Below, piece after piece: positions 1 through 6,549 of a DNA stretch of 12,995 nucleotides. Within the stretch, counting starts at the first letter, position 1. Every line of letters begins with the position of its first letter. The DNA is from Deltaproteobacteria bacterium (GTDB lineage Bacteria; Desulfobacterota; Deferrimicrobia; Deferrimicrobiales; Deferrimicrobiaceae), in contig JAGGAJ010000035.1 in NCBI GenBank assembly GCA_017889845.1, positions 1 through 12,995 on the forward strand, written 5' to 3'. The translations under genes and the position numbers were made by a program. The notes beneath the pieces were generated by a model, which was not told the origin of the DNA, ran no database searches, and saw only the letters and a list, made by a program, of their open reading frames with translations.

Positions 1-1
1 C

Positions 2-817
2 CGGACGGCCGCGGCAGGCGAGGAGGAGAATGCCGAACTCGTCGACATGAGACGGCGGTTTTGGATCAGCGCCGCGCTCACGATTCCCCTTGTGGCGGTT
101 GCCATGGGGGAGCATCTGCCGGGGCATCCGCTTGCGCGGATCGCCAACATGTCGACGCTGGGCTGGCTGCAACTTATCCTCGCCACTCCCGTCGTCCTTT
201 GGGGAGGCTGGCCCTTCTTCGTGCGCGGCTGGCAGTCGGTGGTTCACCGCAGTCTGAACATGTTCACCCTGATCGGACTCGGCGTCGGCGTCTCGTATCT
301 GTACAGCCTGGTCGCAAAACTGTTTCCCGGGATCTTCCCGCCTTCCTTCCGCATGGAAGGCGGAGAAGTCGCCGTATACTTCGAGGCCGCGGCCGCCATC
401 GTGACCCTCGTGCTGCTCGGGCAGGTCCTTGAACTGAAGGCGCGAAGCCGCACCGGAGCGGCCGTCAAAGCGCTTCTGGGCCTTGCGCCGAAGACCGCCC
501 GCCGCCTCCGGGACGACGGCTCCGATGAGGATGTCTCTCTCGATCAGGTTCACCTTGGAGACCGGCTGCGCGTGCGTCCCGGGGAGAAGGTTCCGGTGGA
601 CGGCATCGTCCTCGAAGGGACCAGCGCGGTGGACGAGTCGATGGTCTCGGGGGAGGCCATTCCCGTGGAGAAGAATCCGGGCGACCGCGTGGTCGGGGCC
701 ACGGTGAACGGCACAGGCTCCTTCGTCCTGAAGGCGGAGCGGGTGGGCGCGGAGACGCGGGGGAGGCCATTCCCGTGGAGAAGAATCCGGGCGACCGCGT
801 GGTCGGGGCGACGGTGA
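2..817 (+). CDS. copA: Copper-exporting P1B-type ATPase, N-terminal part, 5' partial and frameshifted
   Basis: This is the membrane and actuator part of a Cu(I)-pumping P-type ATPase that exports copper from the cytoplasm. The frame is open through the left edge, and residues such as AELVDMRRRFW before the internal ATG at 47 fit this family, so the true start lies upstream; any N-terminal metal-binding domain is outside the window. Hydrophobic segments follow the RRRFW motif. The actuator loop motif MVSGEAIPVEK is at 641-673. From 758 the frame runs into a second copy of a 110-bp unit, reads nonsense (RGRPFPWRR...) and stops at 815-817. The remainder of the enzyme continues in another frame from about 775. 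Removing one repeat copy rejoins the two parts exactly (VGAET followed by LLARIVQM). The family assignment is firm. Whether the break is real or an assembly error is open. Confidence 0.85.
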   Translation, partial: RTAAAGEEENAELVDMRRRFWISAALTIPLVAVAMGEHLPGHPLARIANMSTLGWLQLILATPVVLWGGWPFFVRGWQSVVHRSLNMFTLIGLGVGVSYLYSLVAKLFPGIFPPSFRMEGGEVAVYFEAAAAIVTLVLLGQVLELKARSRTGAAVKALLGLAPKTARRLRDDGSDEDVSLDQVHLGDRLRVRPGEKVPVDGIVLEGTSAVDESMVSGEAIPVEKNPGDRVVGATVNGTGSFVLKAERVGAETRGRPFPWRRIRATAWSGRR

Positions 818-868
818 ACGGCACAGGCTCCTTCATCCTGAAGGCGGAGCGGGTGGGCGCCGAGACGC
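648..868 (+). repeat. 110-bp direct tandem duplication inside copA
   Basis: Copy 1 is 648-757 and copy 2 is 758-867; the identity runs one base further. The copies differ at three positions: C700/G810, G725/A835 and G751/C861. In the ATPase frame these are two synonymous third-base changes and one Val/Ile change. The unit is not a multiple of three, so it breaks the frame. The substitution pattern looks like purifying selection between two functional alleles and not decay within one dead gene. Confidence 0.95.
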
Positions 869-2142
869 TGCTGGCACGGATCGTCCAGATGGTGGCGGAG
901 GCGCAGCGCAGCCGCGCGCCGATCCAGAAGCTGGCGGACCAGGTGGCCGGCTGGTTCGTTCCGGCGGTGGTCATCATCGCCGTCGCCACGGCCATCGTCT
1001 GGGGCCTCGCTGGCCCGGAACCGCGGATGGCGCATGCGCTGGTCAACGCGGTCGCGGTGCTCATCATCGCATGTCCCTGCGCCCTTGGGCTTGCGACCCC
1101 GATGTCGATCATGGTGGCAACGGGAAAGGGTGCGACCGCGGGCGTCCTGTTCCGGGACGCCGAGGCCATCGAGATCCTGCGCAAGGTCGACACCCTCGTG
1201 ATCGACAAGACCGGGACGCTCACCGAAGGAAAGCCGAAACTGGTCACGGTGGACCCGGCAAAGGGATGGGACGAGAAGGGGCTTTTGCGGCTGGCCGCCA
1301 GCCTGGAACGGGGGAGCGAGCATCCCCTCGCGGCCGCCATCGTATCCGGGGCTCAGGAACGGGGTGTGGAACCGATCGCCACGGATTCGTTTGAATCGGT
1401 GACCGGAAAAGGGGTGAAAGGACGCGTGGATGGACGCTCCGTCGGCCTGGGGAACCGCAATCTCTTCGAGATCCTGGGGATCGACCCGGGCGAACTCTCC
1501 GAAAAGGCCGAAGCGCTGCGCACGGAAGGGCAGACGGTGATGTTTGTCGCGGTGGACGGCAAGGCGGCTGGACTCCTCGGGGTCGCCGACCCGGTCAAGG
1601 AAACCACCGCGGAAGCGATCCGGCTGCTCCATGAAGAGGGGATCCGAATCGTGATGCTCACCGGCGACAGCAGGACGACGGCCGAGGCCGTCGCGGGAAA
1701 GCTCAACATAGACGAGGTGATGGCCGAGGTTCTTCCCGATCAGAAAGCAGCCGCCGTGAAGCGTATGCAGGGCGAAGGGCGGATCGTGGCCATGGCGGGG
1801 GACGGGATCAACGACGCGCCGGCGCTGGCCCAGGCCCAGGTGGGGATCGCGATGGGAACGGGAACCGATGTTGCGATGGAAAGCGCCGGGGTGACGCTGG
1901 TCAAGGGAGACCTGCGCGGTATTGCCCGTGCGCGGAGGCTCAGCAGGGCGACCATGCGGAATATCCGGCAAAACCTGTTTTTCGCATTTATATACAACGC
2001 GCTGGGAGTCCCCGTCGCGGCGGGCGTCCTGTATCCCTTTCTCGGCATCCTGCTGAGCCCCGTCATCGCGGCCGCGGCGATGAGTTTCAGTTCCGTCTCC
2101 GTGATTGGCAACGCATTGAGGCTGAGGCGGGAAAACGTTTAA
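775..2142 (+). CDS. copA: Copper-exporting P1B-type ATPase, C-terminal part
   Basis: This is the catalytic half of the same ATPase. It holds the transmembrane CPC copper motif (TGT CCC TGC at 1072-1080), the phosphorylation motif DKTGTLTEG with its aspartate at 1204-1206, the nucleotide-binding SEHPLA motif, and the hinge GDGINDAPA near 1798. The last two membrane segments carry FIYNALG and MSFSSVSVIGNALRL, the YN and MxxSS signatures of Cu(I)-specific P1B-1 pumps. The apparent GTG start at 775 lies inside the second repeat copy and has no plausible ribosome site, so it is an artefact of the broken frame and not a real start. Joined across the duplication, the visible enzyme would be about 676 residues, short of the usual length by roughly the missing N-terminus. 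It ends with TAA at 2140. No terminator is evident after it. Confidence 0.9.
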   Translation: MEKNPGDRVVGATVNGTGSFILKAERVGAETLLARIVQMVAEAQRSRAPIQKLADQVAGWFVPAVVIIAVATAIVWGLAGPEPRMAHALVNAVAVLIIACPCALGLATPMSIMVATGKGATAGVLFRDAEAIEILRKVDTLVIDKTGTLTEGKPKLVTVDPAKGWDEKGLLRLAASLERGSEHPLAAAIVSGAQERGVEPIATDSFESVTGKGVKGRVDGRSVGLGNRNLFEILGIDPGELSEKAEALRTEGQTVMFVAVDGKAAGLLGVADPVKETTAEAIRLLHEEGIRIVMLTGDSRTTAEAVAGKLNIDEVMAEVLPDQKAAAVKRMQGEGRIVAMAGDGINDAPALAQAQVGIAMGTGTDVAMESAGVTLVKGDLRGIARARRLSRATMRNIRQNLFFAFIYNALGVPVAAGVLYPFLGILLSPVIAAAAMSFSSVSVIGNALRLRRENV

Positions 2143-2221
2143 AGGATTCGCGATTCTGCCTTCCACAATCGGCTCCGTTCCTTAGCGAGCTCAAGACCCT
2201 CCTGTAAATGCCTTTGAGCGG

Positions 2222-2254
2222 AGAATATTCTGTTCGTAGTGAAGAATATTCTTC
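2222..2254. promoter_or_regulatory. Candidate operator: two palindromes 21 bp apart
   Basis: The spacer after copA holds AGAATATTCT at 2222-2231 and again inside the longer perfect palindrome GAAGAATATTCTTC at 2241-2254. The centres are 21 bp apart, about two helical turns, so two dimers of a regulator could bind the same DNA face. The spacer is visibly richer in A+T than the genes around it. It lies about 145 bp upstream of the first gene of the following operon. I do not recognise the motif as the site of a named regulator, and I see no convincing -35/-10 pair nearby. Confidence 0.45.
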
Positions 2255-2397
2255 AGGGACGGGCTTACCGGCTCGCCGACCACCCTCCAATGGCCACGTA
2301 ACGCTTTGATATCACATGGATAAAATCTGTTGGTTTTCCGGTGGCACAACCCGTGCTACGGGTAAGGGGCGTTTATCTTCCCGGAGGGTATCGAAAT

Positions 2398-2907
2398 ATG
2401 GATTCGGATCGCGGTAAGAAAAGAATGATCGTAGGGGCGGTAGCCGGAGTTCTCATTTTCGCCGCCGTTGCGGTTTTCGCCGGGATGTTCGACGGGCTCT
2501 TCCGGAAAACCCCCGCGGAGAGCGCGAAGGCCGCCGGCGTGGTGGAGACCGCCGACGTCGTGAAGATCCCTCTCAAGTCCCTCGAATCCGGAAAAGCGCT
2601 CTATCTCATGAACGTGGCCGATGGACGCCAGATTCATTATTTCGTATTGAAGAGCTCCGACGGCCGGTACCGCGCCGCTCTCGACGCATGCGACGTCTGC
2701 TTCCGGGCGAACCGCGGATACCGGCAGGAGAGCGACCTCATGGTGTGCAACCAGTGCGGCCAGTCCTTCCCATCCAACCGGATCGGCGAGGTCAAGGGTG
2801 GATGCAACCCCCATCCTCTGGCGCAGGGAACCGAAGGACAGTACGTCGTGATCAAGAAGGTCGACATCGTCGCGGGCAAGGAGTATTTCGCCCTGAAGCG
2901 GTCATGA
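2398..2907 (+). CDS. DUF2318-family membrane-anchored cysteine-rich protein
   Basis: A 169-residue protein with one N-terminal membrane anchor (about residues 10-30) and a periplasmic domain. The domain carries CxxC at 98-101, CxxC at 117-120 and a GGCNPHP motif (Cys136, His139). This cysteine layout is that of the DUF2318 family, thought to bind a metal or redox centre. Homologues in Campylobacter and other bacteria sit beside FtsX permeases and an ABC ATPase in FetM/FetP-type iron uptake clusters. The same neighbours follow here, but no FTR1 or P19 gene is visible. The ATG at 2398 is chosen because GGAGG lies 10 bases upstream and the hydrophobic anchor follows directly; a GTG at 2341 would add an unsupported N-terminal stretch. 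It is the first gene of the presumed operon, 34 bases before the permease. The metal handled is unknown. Confidence 0.85.
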   Translation: MDSDRGKKRMIVGAVAGVLIFAAVAVFAGMFDGLFRKTPAESAKAAGVVETADVVKIPLKSLESGKALYLMNVADGRQIHYFVLKSSDGRYRAALDACDVCFRANRGYRQESDLMVCNQCGQSFPSNRIGEVKGGCNPHPLAQGTEGQYVVIKKVDIVAGKEYFALKRS

Positions 2908-2941
2908 GCGTCCGCCATAATTCCCGAACGGGGTGTCGCCC

Positions 2942-4093
2942 ATGAACATCCGGAAACTGGCCTGGAAGAACCTGCTCCGCCGCAAGTCGCGCGCCGTCTT
3001 CACGGGCCTGGGGATTTTCCTGGGGATCGCCACCTTCGTCGCGATCTCCTCGATCACCTCCCAGATGGAAGGGGCGGTCCAGGACCAGCTGGACCGGTTC
3101 GGAGCGAACATCGTGGTGTCGCCGCGGGCCGAGCGGCTCTCCCTGGGTTTCGGGGACATCGCCCTCGGAGGGACGGAGGTGGCCCACTCACGCCTCGCGA
3201 TCGCGGACAAGGAACGCATCGCGTCGATACACCATAAGGACCGCATTCGGTCGGTCGTCCCCTTTATCCTGGCTGCCTCCGACGTTTCCGGAAAGAACCT
3301 TGTCTGGATGGGCCTGCCCTCCACGGATTTGGCAATAGCCCGCCCGTGGTGGAAAATCACCGGATCCCCGGTCCGCGAGCGGGGCGAAGTGCTGCTCGGC
3401 GCCGAGGCCGCCGCGATGCTGGACAAGGGGCCGGGAGGAACCGTTACGGCTGGGAACCGCCTCTATCGCGTCGCCGGGGTGCTCCACCCCACGGGGGAAA
3501 AAGAGGACGGGATGGTCATCGCCGACATTGGGGACGTTCAGTCGCTGGCGAAAAATCCGGGGGCCGTGACGTACTTCGAGGTGGCGGCTCTCTGCAAAGA
3601 TTGCCCTGTGGAGGATATCGTCGCCCAGATCGGGCAGGCGCTCCCCGGCGCGCGGGTGTCGGCGATCCGGCAGGTGGTCGAGAGCCGGAAGGCCGCGGTG
3701 GACCAACTGCGACGGCTCGGTTTCGGGGTCTCCTCCATCGTGCTGCTGATCGGAGGGCTCATGGTGCTCGTGACGGTGATGGGAGGGGTGCAGGAGCGGA
3801 CGCGCGAGATCGGCGTCTTGCGGGCGGTCGGATTCCGAACGAGGTCGATCTTCTCCCTGCTGTTCTGGGAGACCGGCTGGGTGTCCCTTCTTTCGTCCCT
3901 GCTCGGTGCGGCGACGGGGATCGCCGCCGCGTACCTGGTGGCGCCGTCCTTCGGGATCGAGCATCCGGGAATCCGGATGCTTCCGGCGCTCCTCGGGACC
4001 GCCGCGGGACTTGTCCTCGGGCTGCTCGGGGCTGTCCCGCCCGCGCGGCGCGCCGCGGCCCTCTCCCCGACGGAAGCGATCCGCACTCTTTGA
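2942..4093 (+). CDS. MacB/FtsX-type ABC transporter permease
   Basis: A 383-residue inner-membrane protein with the four-helix layout of MacB/LolE-type permeases. One helix is at about 18-40, a large periplasmic domain spans about 41-255, and three C-terminal helices are near 260-283, 305-335 and 345-367. The FtsX signature ERTREIGVLRAVGFRTRSI occupies 285-303, and the C-terminus (ARRAAALSPTEAIRTL) is typical. The periplasmic domain contains CKDC (Cys218, Cys221), a possible metal or disulfide site. Proteins of this class usually transmit force to periplasmic partners and do not form a channel. It pairs with the ATPase that starts 23 bases downstream. ATG 2942 is preferred over the in-frame GTG at 2933 because ACGGGG precedes it at suitable distance, while 2933 has no ribosome site. 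Confidence 0.9.
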   Translation: MNIRKLAWKNLLRRKSRAVFTGLGIFLGIATFVAISSITSQMEGAVQDQLDRFGANIVVSPRAERLSLGFGDIALGGTEVAHSRLAIADKERIASIHHKDRIRSVVPFILAASDVSGKNLVWMGLPSTDLAIARPWWKITGSPVRERGEVLLGAEAAAMLDKGPGGTVTAGNRLYRVAGVLHPTGEKEDGMVIADIGDVQSLAKNPGAVTYFEVAALCKDCPVEDIVAQIGQALPGARVSAIRQVVESRKAAVDQLRRLGFGVSSIVLLIGGLMVLVTVMGGVQERTREIGVLRAVGFRTRSIFSLLFWETGWVSLLSSLLGAATGIAAAYLVAPSFGIEHPGIRMLPALLGTAAGLVLGLLGAVPPARRAAALSPTEAIRTL

Positions 4094-4116
4094 AAATCAT
4101 GCGAGCGGGAGAGACG

Positions 4117-4815
4117 ATGGAACCGATCATTCATTTGAACGGCGTTTCGATGATCTACGGGGGGAACGGCACCCGCGCGACGGCGCTGTCGGGGGTTTCC
4201 TTCGATGTCCGGCCGGGGGAGTACGCCGTCATCACGGGGGAGTCCGGGGCGGGGAAGAGCACGCTGCTTGCGATCCTCGGGGGGCTTCAGATCCCGTCGG
4301 AAGGGACCGTGCGGATCCACGGTGTCGACCTCTCCGCGCTCCCGTCGGACGGGCTGGCCGATTTCCGGCGGGAGACGATCGGATTCGTCTTCCAGGCGTA
4401 CCACCTCCTGCCGTACCTGACGGCGCGGGAGAATGTCATGGTGCCCATGTCGCCGGAGCGCGTCTCCCCCGGGGAAAAGGTCGAGCGGGCCGATTCGCTG
4501 CTTGCGGCGGTCGGCCTGGACGGGAAGGAAGACCGCCTTCCATCGCAGTTGTCCGGCGGCGAGAGCCAGCGTGTCGCGATCGCCCGGGCGCTGGTCCACG
4601 ATCCCCCCGTGCTGCTCGCGGACGAGCCGACGGGGAACCTCGACAGCGCGACGGGGGAGCAGATCCTCGACCTGTTCTCCGGGTTAAACGGCAGGGGGAA
4701 GACGGTCCTGATGGTCACGCACAACCCGGCGAACCTCGCGAGGGCCACGCGTTCCATCCGGCTGCGCGACGGCCGGGTCGAGGAAGACCGGATACTGGCG
4801 CCACTCGCCGTATAA
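4117..4815 (+). CDS. LolD/MacB-like ABC transporter ATP-binding protein
   Basis: A 232-residue ATPase that would drive the preceding FtsX-type permease from the cytoplasm. All expected motifs are present: Walker A GESGAGKST (41-49), Q-loop Gln93, signature LSGGE (145-149), Walker B VLLADE (165-170) with the PTGNLD continuation typical of LolD/MacB/FtsE ATPases, and H-loop His202. The start at 4117 has GGGAGAG at 4107-4113; an in-frame ATG at 4099 lacks any ribosome site. It is complete and of normal family length. The substrate cannot be read from the sequence. Its neighbours suggest a role with the DUF2318 protein in metal or redox handling, as in Fet-type clusters, or a role linked to the efflux genes downstream. 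Confidence 0.92.
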   Translation: MEPIIHLNGVSMIYGGNGTRATALSGVSFDVRPGEYAVITGESGAGKSTLLAILGGLQIPSEGTVRIHGVDLSALPSDGLADFRRETIGFVFQAYHLLPYLTARENVMVPMSPERVSPGEKVERADSLLAAVGLDGKEDRLPSQLSGGESQRVAIARALVHDPPVLLADEPTGNLDSATGEQILDLFSGLNGRGKTVLMVTHNPANLARATRSIRLRDGRVEEDRILAPLAV

Positions 4816-4863
4816 ACGTTGGCGGTCTGAAAGCGGGCCGGACACGGGAGAAAGGAGCAGGGG

Positions 4864-5118
4864 ATGGAAGGTGAAAAAGAATTGCGGGACCCGTTGGACA
4901 CCGGCGGGGCGGGGGATCCGCCCGCCGCGGAAGGCCGGCGCGGCCCGAGTTGGCGGGCATGGGTGCTCTCCATCCTCGTGGCGGTAGCCCTGTCGGTGAC
5001 GGCGACGCTGCTCCTGGGGGGCTCCGTTGCATTCCGTCCGGAACAGGCGGCGGCGTCGGGGGCGTCCGGGAGCGGGTGCGGGGGATCCTGCTGCCCGCCC
5101 GCGATTGCGGGGAAATGA
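4864..5118 (+). CDS. Small single-pass membrane protein with cysteine-rich tail
   Basis: I do not recognise a family. The 84-residue protein has a charged, proline/glycine-rich N-terminus (1-30), one membrane helix (about 33-56), and a short C-terminal tail of small residues ending in GCGGSCCPPAIAGK, with Cys72, Cys76 and Cys77. The positive charges just before the helix (RRGPSWR) suggest that the tail faces the periplasm. The cysteines then could bind Cu(I) or another soft metal; this is inference. AAAGGAG lies about 7 bases upstream of the ATG, which supports real translation. It starts 48 bases after the ATPase and precedes the outer-membrane factor by 120 bases, so it sits at the joint between the ABC part and the RND part of the operon. 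Confidence 0.7.
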   Translation: MEGEKELRDPLDTGGAGDPPAAEGRRGPSWRAWVLSILVAVALSVTATLLLGGSVAFRPEQAAASGASGSGCGGSCCPPAIAGK

Positions 5119-5238
5119 ACGGGCCTGCGTACAAGTAACCGTTATTGCTATGGAAATATCGGATTTGCAGTGGAAGTGGAGCGGTTTGCGGTTCATCATG
5201 ATGGAAGAAAACCTGAACGGGGGAAAGGACCCCGAGAC

Positions 5239-6549
5239 ATGCGCATGAATGCGGATACGCGGCGCGCTTCCCGGTCAGGGTGGAAATGGTTTTTTTGTTT
5301 TCTGCCGGCGGTTGCGGTGATCTGCGTCCCGGGGGCGCTCCCGGCGGGGGAACCCGCCCGGCCCGTGAACCATTACGTGGACGCGGCGCTGGCGAACAAC
5401 CCATCCCTGGCGTCGATGAAGCAGCGGATCGCGATGAAGGAGAACGAGACCGTTCGCGCGGGCGCGCTGGACGATCCCAAGGTGTGGGTCGGAGTGGTAA
5501 GCGTTCCGACCACCACGTGGTCGTTCAGCCAGGAAGACATGACCGGGAAGGAGATCGGCCTCTCCCAGATGCTCCCGTACCCCGGTAGGCGGGAGAACAG
5601 TTCCGGCATCGTCGCGAAGGAAAAGGAACAGGCCGAGTTCGAACTGGCGGAGATGAGGAACATGCTGCGTGCGGACGTGAAGATGGCGTACGCGGAACTC
5701 GCAACGGTGCGCGCCCAGGCGGAAGTCGTGCGCCGGGTGCGGGCCATCCTCGAGCAGATCGTGGAGGTTTCCCGCGAGATGTTCGCCGTGGGGAAAGGGT
5801 CTCAGACCGACGTGCTGCGCGGGCAGGTGGAGTTCCAGAAGATGCGGGAGATGCTCCTGATGCTGGAGAACCGGGAGCGCGTCCTCTCCGTCCGCATGAA
5901 CACCCTTTCCGCCCTTCCGCCCGGAGAGCCGATCCCCCCGCTCGACCATCTCGCGGAGTTCCGCCTGGACCTCTCCGCGGACGACCTGAGGAGGATCTAT
6001 CTCGAGGAACGACCTGCCCGCAAGGCCGCCGAGGCGAGAATCCGCAAAGGGGACCTCCTCGTCCGGCAGGCGGAGTACGAAGGCAAACCGGATTTCGAGG
6101 TCGCGGCCTCCTACATGCAGCGGAACAAGATGCCGGACGGCGCGAATCGCCCCGACATGGTCTCCGCCATGGTCTCGATGACGCTCCCTGTCTGGAGAAA
6201 GGGAAAGGTGGACCCGGGGATCCGCGCGATGTCCGCGGAAAAGGAGATGGCGGTTCGCGACGAGGAGGCCCTGGACAACGAGTCCGCCAACGTGATCGGT
6301 TCTTCGCTGTCCTCCGTGGAGAATTTCCGGTCGGTGGCGGCGCTGTACCGGACCACCCTGATCCCCCAGGCGGAGCAGGCGGTGCAGTCCAACCTGGAGG
6401 CGTACCGGGTGGGGAAGGTCGACTTCCCCATGCTCATGGATTCCGTGATGTCCGTCCTTAACTTCCGGAAGGAATACCTCGGGATGGTCGGCGAGTCGCA
6501 CATGACGAAAGCCCGGTTGGAGGCAGCCGTGGGAAGGGAGCTCCCGTGA
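5239..6549 (+). CDS. TolC-family outer-membrane efflux protein of the RND metal pump
   Basis: A 436-residue exported protein that would form the outer-membrane channel of the metal efflux pump. Residues 1 to about 36 form a long signal peptide: basic to residue 16, hydrophobic to 30, then PGALPAGEP as the likely cleavage zone. There is no lipobox, so unlike E. coli CusC it is probably not a lipoprotein. The rest shows the two-part OEP pattern of long amphipathic helices (about 45-235 and 255-435), including the coiled-coil region around EVVRRVRAILEQIVEVSREM. ATG 5239 is chosen because AAAGGA lies 9 bases upstream; ATG 5245 is a close alternative. A GTG at 5170 has no support. The stop overlaps the adaptor start by four bases (GTGA, 6546-6549), which implies coupled translation and a shared complex. 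Confidence 0.9.
   Translation: MRMNADTRRASRSGWKWFFCFLPAVAVICVPGALPAGEPARPVNHYVDAALANNPSLASMKQRIAMKENETVRAGALDDPKVWVGVVSVPTTTWSFSQEDMTGKEIGLSQMLPYPGRRENSSGIVAKEKEQAEFELAEMRNMLRADVKMAYAELATVRAQAEVVRRVRAILEQIVEVSREMFAVGKGSQTDVLRGQVEFQKMREMLLMLENRERVLSVRMNTLSALPPGEPIPPLDHLAEFRLDLSADDLRRIYLEERPARKAAEARIRKGDLLVRQAEYEGKPDFEVAASYMQRNKMPDGANRPDMVSAMVSMTLPVWRKGKVDPGIRAMSAEKEMAVRDEEALDNESANVIGSSLSSVENFRSVAALYRTTLIPQAEQAVQSNLEAYRVGKVDFPMLMDSVMSVLNFRKEYLGMVGESHMTKARLEAAVGRELP

Noticed and set aside
550..2166. A 538-codon open frame on the - strand opposite copA
   Set aside because: The product is Arg/His/Pro-rich with no motifs, and it lies wholly opposite a conserved ATPase. It is a shadow of high-G+C coding DNA.
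2087..2290. A 67-codon - strand frame covering the copA/DUF2318 spacer
   Set aside because: It has no recognisable family or ribosome site and overlaps the 3' end of copA antisense. The palindromes explain the spacer better.
2306..2326. TTGATA and TAAAAT as a promoter before the DUF2318 gene
   Set aside because: The two boxes are only 9 bases apart, far from the required 16-18, and no alternative -35 fits TAAAAT.
5170..5238. GTG-initiated extension of the outer-membrane factor
   Set aside because: It would put 23 charged residues before a normal signal peptide and has no ribosome site. ATG 5239 with AAAGGA is better.
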